Assembly (NCBI GenBank): GCA_017465625.1
Contig: JAFTVV010000022.1
Coordinates: 1 to 64,000, forward strand
Length of the DNA: 64,000 bases
Source of the DNA: Oscillospiraceae bacterium
GTDB taxonomy: Bacteria > Bacillota > Clostridia > Oscillospirales > Oscillospiraceae
Reading direction: 5' to 3'
Shown: in pieces, positions 58,488 through 64,000 of the stretch
How the letters are laid out: every line of letters starts with the position of its first letter
Numbering within the stretch: position 1 is the first letter of the stretch
Position numbers and translations under genes: made by a program
The notes under the pieces: generated by a model
Told to the model about the DNA's origin: nothing
The model's input: only the letters and a program-made list of their open reading frames with translations
Database searches by the model: none

Positions 58488-58616
58488 ATGTATAAAATGA
58501 TGTACACAAGAGGACATGTTCAGGTATACGATTTAAATGGAAACTTTCTGTTCTCTGCAGACAGTGAACGGGAAGCAAGAGAGGAAATGGAGCAATATGC
58601 GGAATCTGCGGCTTGA
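58488..58616 (+). CDS. Small hypothetical protein, 42 residues
   Basis: An ATG frame with AAGGTGA seven bases upstream encodes 42 residues starting MYKMMYTRGHVQVYDLNGN and ending YAESAA, with FLFSADSEREAREEMEQ as an amphipathic helix. The last 20 bases overlap the truA copy 2 start, suggesting translational coupling. I do not recognise a named family; similar tiny ORFs (MYxMxYTRGHVEVY) occur in related Clostridia as far as I recall. Function unknown. Confidence 0.6.
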   Translation: MYKMMYTRGHVQVYDLNGNFLFSADSEREAREEMEQYAESAA

Positions 58617-59331
58617 CTTGTGCTATGACGGTACGCGGTATAAAGGCTGGCAACGGCTTGCCACCACCGACAATACCATTCAGTGCAAGCTGGAAACCAC
58701 ACTGAGTCGTATCATAGGGGAAGAAATTGAGATCATTGGAAGCGGACGCACCGATGCAGGTACCCACGCCGCCTGTCAGGTGGCGAACGTGCACTGCAAC
58801 AGCACGTTATCCTGTGAAGAAATTCTCCGTCAACTGTGCCAATATCTTCCCGAGGATATCGGTGTTTATAGCTGTCGCAATGTTTCGGAGCGTTTTCATG
58901 CGCGGCTGAATGCAAAGACGAAAACCTACGTCTATCGTCTGTGGAACAGTGAAAAACCCTGTGTATTTGATCGTAAATATGTATACAAAGATGCCGCGCC
59001 CTTGGATGTTGAGGCGATGCGAAAAGGTGCGATCGCGTTCATTGGCACCCACGATTTTTCTGCGTTTTGTGCCAACAAGAATATGAAAAAGTCTACGGTG
59101 CGGCATATCTCCTCCTTCCGTATAGACGAAGTGGGGGATGAATTGCGTTTCGTTGTTACCGGCAACGGCTTTTTGCACCATATGGTGCGGATTATGGTGG
59201 GTACATTATTGGAGATTGGTAAGGGAATTCGTCCAATCAGCAGTGTCGAAGAATTGTTTGGCGGAAAAAGAGAGCAGGCAGGGATGCTTGTTCCGGCCTG
59301 CGGGCTTTGTTTAACGGAGGTGACCTATTGA
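58597..59331 (+). CDS. truA: tRNA pseudouridine synthase A, copy 2
   Basis: A second TruA-family protein (244 residues): LRLDLCYDGTRYKGWQRL, the catalytic GSGRTDAGTHAACQVAN, AKTKTYVYRLWN, FIGTHDFSAFC and GFLHHMVRIMVGTLL. It keeps the catalytic Asp but differs clearly from the copy at 12114-12887 and lacks its ECF-operon context. It may target another tRNA or position. ATG 58597 follows GAGGAAATGG and lies inside the 42-residue ORF; its TGA overlaps the TTG start of the next gene. Confidence 0.9.
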   Translation: MRNLRLDLCYDGTRYKGWQRLATTDNTIQCKLETTLSRIIGEEIEIIGSGRTDAGTHAACQVANVHCNSTLSCEEILRQLCQYLPEDIGVYSCRNVSERFHARLNAKTKTYVYRLWNSEKPCVFDRKYVYKDAAPLDVEAMRKGAIAFIGTHDFSAFCANKNMKKSTVRHISSFRIDEVGDELRFVVTGNGFLHHMVRIMVGTLLEIGKGIRPISSVEELFGGKREQAGMLVPACGLCLTEVTY

Positions 59332-59669
59332 ATATTCAAATTTTTGGAAAAGGGAAGTGCTTTGATACCAAAAAGGCAGAGCGCTATTTTAAAGAACGCA
59401 GAATCAAGTATCAGTACATTGATTTGGACCGATATGGGATGTCTCCGAAGGAGTTTGATGCGGTTTTGCGTGGCGTCGGTGGGGTAGACAACCTGATTGA
59501 CTGGAACCTGAAGCATCAGGATGTGACCAATATGCGGTATATGGAGGACGCGCGCACCAAGGAAGACATTATTTACGACAATCCGAAGCTGATCAAAACA
59601 CCTGTGGTGCGCAACGGAAAGCTGGCTACTGCAGGATACTGTCCGGAAATTTGGACAAACTGGGAATAA
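59328..59669 (+). CDS. ArsC/Spx-fold protein
   Basis: A 113-residue thioredoxin-like protein of the ArsC family (arsenate reductase-like, near the Spx/MgsR branch). It starts NIQIFGKGKCFDTKKAERYF with a single Cys (no CxxC), then RRIKYQYIDLDRYGMSP, and ends DNPKLIKTPVVRNGKLATAGYCPEIW, the family C-terminal motif. TTG 59328 is eight bases from GGAGG and overlaps the TGA of truA copy 2. A redox or regulatory role is likely; arsenate reduction is not supported. Confidence 0.85.
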   Translation: MNIQIFGKGKCFDTKKAERYFKERRIKYQYIDLDRYGMSPKEFDAVLRGVGGVDNLIDWNLKHQDVTNMRYMEDARTKEDIIYDNPKLIKTPVVRNGKLATAGYCPEIWTNWE

Positions 59670-59673
59670 CACG

Positions 59674-59705
59674 AAAGCAGTCACTGAAAACGTGACTGCT
59701 TTTCT
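59674..59705 (+). terminator. Terminator after the ArsC-like gene
   Basis: AAAGCAGTCAC (59674-59684) and GTGACTGCTTT (59692-59702), perfect 11-bp arms, then T-rich TCTTTG. Confidence 0.85.
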
Positions 59706-59723
59706 TTGTTTGGAGGATGGATT

Positions 59724-61076
59724 TTGGGACTTTTAGAACGAATTAACAGTTATATTTGGGGCGTGCCGACATTGCTTTTTATTTTGTTCGTGGGTTTATT
59801 GCTGACTGTCAGGACAAAATTTGCCCAATTCAGGCTTTTTCCTATGGCGTGCCGCTGCTTTGCAGAAAAACTGAAACCCTGTAAGGATGCACAAGGGGTG
59901 TCGCCATTTCAGGCACTTTGCACTGCATTGGCGGCAACGGTCGGCACGGGGAATATTGCAGGCGTTGCTGGGGCAATCTCTATTGGTGGAGCAGGTGCAA
60001 TATTTTGGATGTGGATTTGCGCACTGCTGGGGATGGTGATCAAATGTGCAGAAGCGGTTCTTGCAATTGTTTTCCGGAAGGTAGATGAACGGGGAGATTA
60101 TATCGGCGGACCGATGTATATCATGGAGATGGGGCTGGGCCAAAAGTGGAAGCCGGTTGCGGTGCTTTATGCTTTATTTGGAGTGATTGCGGCCTTTGGA
60201 GTAGGAAATCTCACCCAGTTAAATGCGGTGCTCAGTGGTATTCACGGCGTGGCAGGTCGATATGGACATGAGATATCCCAAAAAACAGATGTGCTGATTG
60301 CGGCGGTTATTGCACTGTTTGTCGGGATCTTTTTATGGGGTGGAGTCAAGCGCATCGGCCACATTGCTGAGTTCCTGGTACCTTATGCGGCAGTATTATA
60401 CGTGGTGATGGGCGCTGTTGTGATCATACTTTGTTACGATCAGATAGACAACGCATTTACGGCCATTTTAAAGGGCGCATTTTGTCCGAGGGCAGTGACA
60501 GGTGGGGTTGTGGGATCTGTGCTGGTTGTTTGCAAAACGGGAGCATCACGTGGAATTTTCACAAATGAAGCAGGGATGGGCACGGCTTCAATCGCCCACG
60601 CCGCATCGAATGTCCGCCGTCCCTTGGAACAGGGGCTTATGGGCATTATGGAGGTCTTTATAGATACCATTGTAATTTGTACGGTAACCGCCCTTGTAAT
60701 TCTTTGCAGTGGCGTTTTTGTACCTTACGGCACGGATACCGGCGCGGAGCTGACAAGCGAGGCGTTTTGCGGAGCGTTGGGCAGCTGGGCGGGGGTCATG
60801 GTCACCCTTTGTCTGGTGTGCTTCGCCTTTGCTACCGTCATTGGCTGGGGTGTGTACGGAATGCGGTGCGCACAATACCTGTTTGGAGATCAAATACTAA
60901 AGCCGTTTATGGTTATGCAAGTCATAACGCTTTTAATGGGCGCAACGTTAAAAACCGATGTTGTATGGCTTTTGGCAGAATCGGTGAACGGATTAATGGC
61001 AATACCAAACCTTTTGGCGCTTGTGAAACTTACACCGGTGGTTGCAGCCGAGTTAAAAGGTACTGTTTCAAAATGA
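59724..61076 (+). CDS. Alanine/amino acid:cation symporter (AGCS family)
   Basis: A sodium- or proton-coupled amino acid carrier, 450 residues, with about eleven hydrophobic segments. The family motif ATVGTGNIAGVAGAISIGG is at about residues 73-91; GGPMYIMEMGLG and TNEAGMGTASIAHAA (the second signature, unusual position of small residues) follow. Alanine or glycine are typical substrates; not proven here. TTG 59724 lies seven bases from GGAGG; the upstream TTG 59706 precedes that site. It starts after the terminator of the ArsC gene, so it may depend on readthrough or an unseen promoter. Confidence 0.88.
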   Translation: MGLLERINSYIWGVPTLLFILFVGLLLTVRTKFAQFRLFPMACRCFAEKLKPCKDAQGVSPFQALCTALAATVGTGNIAGVAGAISIGGAGAIFWMWICALLGMVIKCAEAVLAIVFRKVDERGDYIGGPMYIMEMGLGQKWKPVAVLYALFGVIAAFGVGNLTQLNAVLSGIHGVAGRYGHEISQKTDVLIAAVIALFVGIFLWGGVKRIGHIAEFLVPYAAVLYVVMGAVVIILCYDQIDNAFTAILKGAFCPRAVTGGVVGSVLVVCKTGASRGIFTNEAGMGTASIAHAASNVRRPLEQGLMGIMEVFIDTIVICTVTALVILCSGVFVPYGTDTGAELTSEAFCGALGSWAGVMVTLCLVCFAFATVIGWGVYGMRCAQYLFGDQILKPFMVMQVITLLMGATLKTDVVWLLAESVNGLMAIPNLLALVKLTPVVAAELKGTVSK

Positions 61077-61134
61077 ATATGCAGGGGATGACCTTTGTGT
61101 TGTTGCGCAGATCATTCCTGAAACAGCGTAAAAA

Positions 61135-61158
61135 AGGAACGGCACACAGGCCGTTCCT
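61135..61158 (-). terminator. Terminator of the DUF3298 lipoprotein gene
   Basis: AGGAACGGC/GCCGTTCCT, nine-bp arms around six bases, followed on the minus strand by six T. Confidence 0.88.
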
Positions 61159-61164
61159 AAGCAA

Positions 61165-62358
61165 TTATTGAATAACTGAAAGGACGATGGAATCCGTCTG
61201 GGAATCGCGCAAAAGATAAAACCGCTGTTCCACACCGCCAATATAGTAGGAGATCATAAAGCTGGGTTTATCTTCGCTGAAATCACCTTCCAAAAGTATT
61301 GCGTCGGTAGAGCAAATGCTGTTTGCGGCATAAACGGTATTTTGTGTCATGGAATCGTCGCGCCATTGCAGCTGCATAATCCGAATATCCTGTACAACGC
61401 TGTCGGTTGTCAGCAGAATCTTTTGACCGTTTTCTTTGGTGATGATATCGGAAAACTGCTCATACTGTTCCCAAATGTCGTCCCGGAAGGCCATAATGCT
61501 GAGCATTCCGTTGGAGGGAATACGTTCGGCAGGGAAGAACTCATCACCGATAATACCGGTCAGCTGATGATAGGGGACTTCAGCAACGATGTTTCCGGAA
61601 ACAAAAGGAGCAATCTCATATGGAGAGAAGTAGAAGCACAGACCTGTCCGTGTGAAGTAGAATGCTTCATCAGTGCTTTCGTCTCTTGCAAAACGGGCAC
61701 GAACGGTTTCCTGATAATCATCATAAAGAAAATAATCCGTAGCGTCCAGCGCTTCAATCAGGAGCTCACACAATTCGTCTTTAAAATCAATGTGATACAA
61801 GATACTGCCCAATGTGAGAACATCACCGGTAACCATATTGTAATTTATGGACACACCTTGCTGTGCGGCTCTGCCGGTCTCACCCACCTGAACGATCTGA
61901 CCGTACAGGCTTAATACGCCTTGGTCGATTCTGGTGGCGTTATATTGTGTGCGGTAGATGTATGGAACGAATCCGGCGGAGGTGTGGTCGGCCTTTTCTG
62001 CACCTTCCTGAAGCTGTTGTGCCTCGGGGAGAATGTTTTCTACACGGCTGTCATAATCGGAAATAACTTTCTGGGCAACATCCCGATCCGGATGAATCAG
62101 ATGCATAGATTGGTATTCAAAGGAAAAAATAGGAGTGCCGTCTTCAGCGGAAAACGATTCGCTGATAATGGGCATAGAGATGCTGTAAAGGGTTTCGGCG
62201 CTGGGCATTACAGAATCCTGCGGAACAGTGGTAATCACCTCTGCAGAAGCAGGCGGCACAGTTGTTTCCGGAGTAGGTTTGGTGCTGGCGGATTTTCCAC
62301 AGGCCGCAAGCGTACATATCAGACAAAATGCCAAAATAACGGCACAGAATTTTTTCAT
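61165..62358 (-). CDS. Lipoprotein with DUF3298-type domain
   Basis: A 397-residue exported lipoprotein. The signal peptide ends in LAACG (lipobox Cys near residue 20), followed by a Thr/Pro-rich linker (to about 55). FEYQSMHLIHPDRDVAQKVI and GQIVQVGETGR belong to the DUF4163-like part, and LCFYFSPYEIAPFVSGNIV then EVPYHQL are the DUF3298 signature, seen also in RsiV and PdaC. Those relatives bind lysozyme or peptidoglycan; a similar wall-sensing role is possible but unproven. GGAGATG lies before the ATG, with its own promoter. Confidence 0.82.
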   Translation of the reverse strand: MKKFCAVILAFCLICTLAACGKSASTKPTPETTVPPASAEVITTVPQDSVMPSAETLYSISMPIISESFSAEDGTPIFSFEYQSMHLIHPDRDVAQKVISDYDSRVENILPEAQQLQEGAEKADHTSAGFVPYIYRTQYNATRIDQGVLSLYGQIVQVGETGRAAQQGVSINYNMVTGDVLTLGSILYHIDFKDELCELLIEALDATDYFLYDDYQETVRARFARDESTDEAFYFTRTGLCFYFSPYEIAPFVSGNIVAEVPYHQLTGIIGDEFFPAERIPSNGMLSIMAFRDDIWEQYEQFSDIITKENGQKILLTTDSVVQDIRIMQLQWRDDSMTQNTVYAANSICSTDAILLEGDFSEDKPSFMISYYIGGVEQRFYLLRDSQTDSIVLSVIQ

Positions 62359-62399
62359 ATAAATACATCTCCAAAGTGGTATATAGTTGCATTTTTATC

Positions 62400-62428
62400 A
62401 TTTTAGCACAACATATAGTGATATTCAA
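62400..62428 (-). promoter_or_regulatory. Promoter of the DUF3298 lipoprotein gene
   Basis: TTGAAT (62428-62423), 17-base spacer and TAAAAT (62405-62400) on the minus strand, 42 bases before the start. Confidence 0.72.
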
Positions 62429-62459
62429 CACATTTTTTTAAAATATTTATGAGGAATTC

Positions 62460-62489
62460 TTGACAAAGTATTCCGTAAAATGGTATAGT
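62460..62489 (+). promoter_or_regulatory. Sigma-A promoter of the cysS leader
   Basis: TTGACA (62460-62465), 18-base spacer, TATAGT (62484-62489), driving the T-box leader and cysS. Confidence 0.8.
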
Positions 62490-62499
62490 ATCCATAACT

Positions 62500-62698
62500 T
62501 CATATCGCTGTGAACAGAAAGAGTAGCAAAGTCAGAAAAACTTCAGAGAATCTGGATCGTAGGCTGTGAATTCAGGTGTTTTTCTTTTGCGAAAGTGCGT
62601 CTGGGAGCGAACTAAATTTGAGTTAAAAATGAGAGTGGAACCGCGAGTTTTATACCCGCCTCTTGTGCCTTTTGGTACAGGAGGCGTTGTTTTTTAGG
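62500..62698 (+). promoter_or_regulatory. T-box riboswitch of cysS
   Basis: The leader carries the T-box core GAGTGGAACCGCGAG (62632-62646), a stem-I region with GGCTGTGAA, and TGC (Cys) triplets at 62588-62590 and 62596-62598 as specifier candidates. The terminator CGCCTCTTGTGCC/GGTACAGGAGGCG (62657-62669/62674-62686, two wobble pairs) ends in TTGTTTTTT. Uncharged tRNA-Cys would favour readthrough into cysS, whose AGGAGG follows. Confidence 0.88.
62657..62695 (+). terminator. T-box terminator hairpin of cysS
   Basis: Thirteen-bp arms with a TTTT loop, then TTGTTTTTT, 14 bases before the start codon. Confidence 0.85.
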
Positions 62699-62708
62699 AG
62701 GAAAAACG

Positions 62709-64000
62709 ATGTATCTTTATAATTCATTGACCCACAAAAAGGAGCTTTTTAAACCCAATTCCCCGGATCTTGTTAAAATGTACACCTGTGGTCCTACGGT
62801 GTATCACTATGCCCATATCGGCAACCTGCGTACCTATATTATGGAGGATGTGCTGGAAAAGGCGCTGCGTTATACCGGCTATAATGTTAAGCGGGTAATG
62901 AATATTACAGACGTTGGTCATTTGGCATCCGATGCGGATACCGGTGAGGACAAAATGGTAAAAGGTGCAAAGCGGGAGAATAAGACTGTAATGCAGATTG
63001 CGCAGTTTTATACCGATGCGTTCTTTGAGGATTGCCGCAAGCTGAACATCAAGCGTCCGGAGGTGGTGGAGCCTGCCACCAACTGTATTGATAACTATAT
63101 TCAAATGGTTTTGCGCTTGATTGAAAACGGGAAGGCTTACGTTGCAGGGGGAAATGTGTATTTTGATACCTCCAAACTGGGGCTGTACTACGTCTTTAAC
63201 GATCACGATGAGGAAGATCTGGCAGTAGGCGTGCGTGAGGGTGTGGAAGAGGACACCAACAAGAAAAACCGTAACGATTTTGTGCTGTGGTTTACCAAGT
63301 CCAAATTTGAAGACCAGGCACTGAAATGGGATTCGCCCTGGGGTGTAGGCTATCCCGGCTGGCACATTGAGTGCTCCTGCATTTCCATCAAGCATTTAGG
63401 CGAGGATTTGGATATTCACTGCGGCGGCATTGATAACGCCTTTCCCCATCATACAAATGAAATTGCCCAGTCGGAAAGCTTCTTGGGTCACAAGTGGTGC
63501 AACTACTGGTTCCACGTACACCATTTAAACACCGATACCGGCAAAATGTCCAAATCCAAGGGCGAGTTTCTGACGGTCAGCCTATTGGAGGAAAAGGGCT
63601 ATGATCCTATGGTTTATCGTCTGTTCTGCTTGCAGAGTCACTACCGCCGCAACCTTGTGTTCAGTTGGGAAAACCTGGATAATGCAAAGATCGCTTATGA
63701 AAAGCTGATCGGCAAAATCGCCGGGCTGCAGGACGATGGCGTTGTGGATGAAGCGGTCTTTAATGCCCTGAAAGAGCGTTTTACGAACGCGTTGAATGCA
63801 GACCTGAATACCTCTTTGGCGGTGACAGCTGTTTACGACGTGCTGAAGGCAAAGACCAACGACGGTACAAAGCTTGCCGCCCTGAAGGACTTTGACCGTG
63901 TGATGTGTCTGAACCTTCTGCAAGCCGCACAGAGTCTGCGTCAAAAGCAGAAGACGGAGGAGGAAGCTTCCGCAGATCCGGAGATTGATGCGTTGGTTCT
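62709..64000 (+). CDS. cysS: Cysteine-tRNA ligase (cut by window edge)
   Basis: CysRS charges tRNA-Cys and can make cysteine persulfide. About 430 of the usual 460-470 residues are in the window. The class I HIGH motif appears as YAHIGNLR, KMSKS as KMSKSK, zinc ligands are in YTCGPTVY (Cys27) and GWHIECSC, and HCGGIDNAFPHHTNE is the family signature. AGGAGG lies nine bases before the ATG. The gene is controlled by the T-box just upstream, and the reading frame is intact up to base 64000. Confidence 0.96.
   Translation, partial: MYLYNSLTHKKELFKPNSPDLVKMYTCGPTVYHYAHIGNLRTYIMEDVLEKALRYTGYNVKRVMNITDVGHLASDADTGEDKMVKGAKRENKTVMQIAQFYTDAFFEDCRKLNIKRPEVVEPATNCIDNYIQMVLRLIENGKAYVAGGNVYFDTSKLGLYYVFNDHDEEDLAVGVREGVEEDTNKKNRNDFVLWFTKSKFEDQALKWDSPWGVGYPGWHIECSCISIKHLGEDLDIHCGGIDNAFPHHTNEIAQSESFLGHKWCNYWFHVHHLNTDTGKMSKSKGEFLTVSLLEEKGYDPMVYRLFCLQSHYRRNLVFSWENLDNAKIAYEKLIGKIAGLQDDGVVDEAVFNALKERFTNALNADLNTSLAVTAVYDVLKAKTNDGTKLAALKDFDRVMCLNLLQAAQSLRQKQKTEEEASADPEIDALV

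Overview
The window reads as one contiguous, gene-dense chromosomal segment of a Gram-positive Clostridia-class bacterium, most likely of the Oscillospiraceae/Ruminococcaceae group. Supporting signs are strong AGGAGG-type ribosome sites, consensus sigma-A promoters with 16-18 bp spacers, T-box leaders on thrS and cysS, an ECF vitamin-transporter module, an IspH fused to ribosomal protein S1, a Spo0A-like regulator, LTA-synthase, MltG and PBP1A wall genes, and secreted proteins with Cys-containing and InlB-like repeats. The genus cannot be read from sequence alone. I see no insertion sequence, prophage, integrase or CRISPR array.

Layout. 0-2 kb (minus): rpmG-secE-nusG-rplK-rplA from one strong promoter; rplA runs off the left edge. 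2-5.7 kb: ruvX (plus), then a minus-strand set of two half-size TSUP permease genes, a membrane-anchored PpiC foldase, a probable 6S-like RNA and a DUF1292 gene. 6-15.2 kb (plus): PBP1A, a methyltransferase, ecfA1-ecfA2-ecfT-truA and a zinc-finger ClpC-like unfoldase. 15.3-21.5 kb: a Spo0A-like gene behind three 10-bp-phased TGNCGAA boxes, thrS with its T-box (minus), a 3D-domain lipoprotein, rsmA, a HAD phosphatase and sfsA (minus). 21.6-27.7 kb: an LTA-synthase-like enzyme and a 1244-residue secreted nuclease-like protein. 27.8-39.2 kb (plus): hflX, yigZ, dgt, dnaG, two tandem sigma-70 genes, cmk, ispH-rpsA, then a Dabb protein, an ACT protein and UPF0210. 39.3-40.6 kb: ECF sigma factor plus a membrane partner. 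40.6-44.8 kb (minus): tmk-like kinase, DJ-1/PfpI, mltG, U32 peptidase. 44.9-47 kb (plus): DEAD helicase and DprA-like protein. 47-49.6 kb (minus): feoA-feoB and a Cys-rich FeoB partner, with DtxR-like palindromes. 49.6-52.7 kb (minus): methyltransferase, a hairpin cluster, tmRNA, cyclophilin, smpB, HAD hydrolase. 52.8-64 kb: Nudix, ThrE exporter, DegV, copper ATPase, a 42-residue ORF, a second truA, an ArsC-like protein, an AGCS symporter, a DUF3298 lipoprotein and cysS (truncated by the right edge).

Most of the window is housekeeping: translation (L1, L11, L33, S1, ThrRS, CysRS, TruA twice, RsmA, HflX, SmpB/tmRNA), replication and transcription (DnaG, sigma factors, NusG), envelope (PBP1A, MltG, LTA synthase, PpiC) and metal handling (Feo, CopA). 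The unusual points are regulatory or architectural: a second, degenerate sigma-70 copy that carries a region-1.1-like N-terminus its intact neighbour lacks; internal ribosome sites inside ispH-rpsA and copA that could release S1 and a CopZ-like protein separately; a hairpin that buries a ribosome site; a 0A-box-like array before a receiver-degenerate Spo0A homologue; and two non-coding blocks made almost wholly of short inverted repeats.
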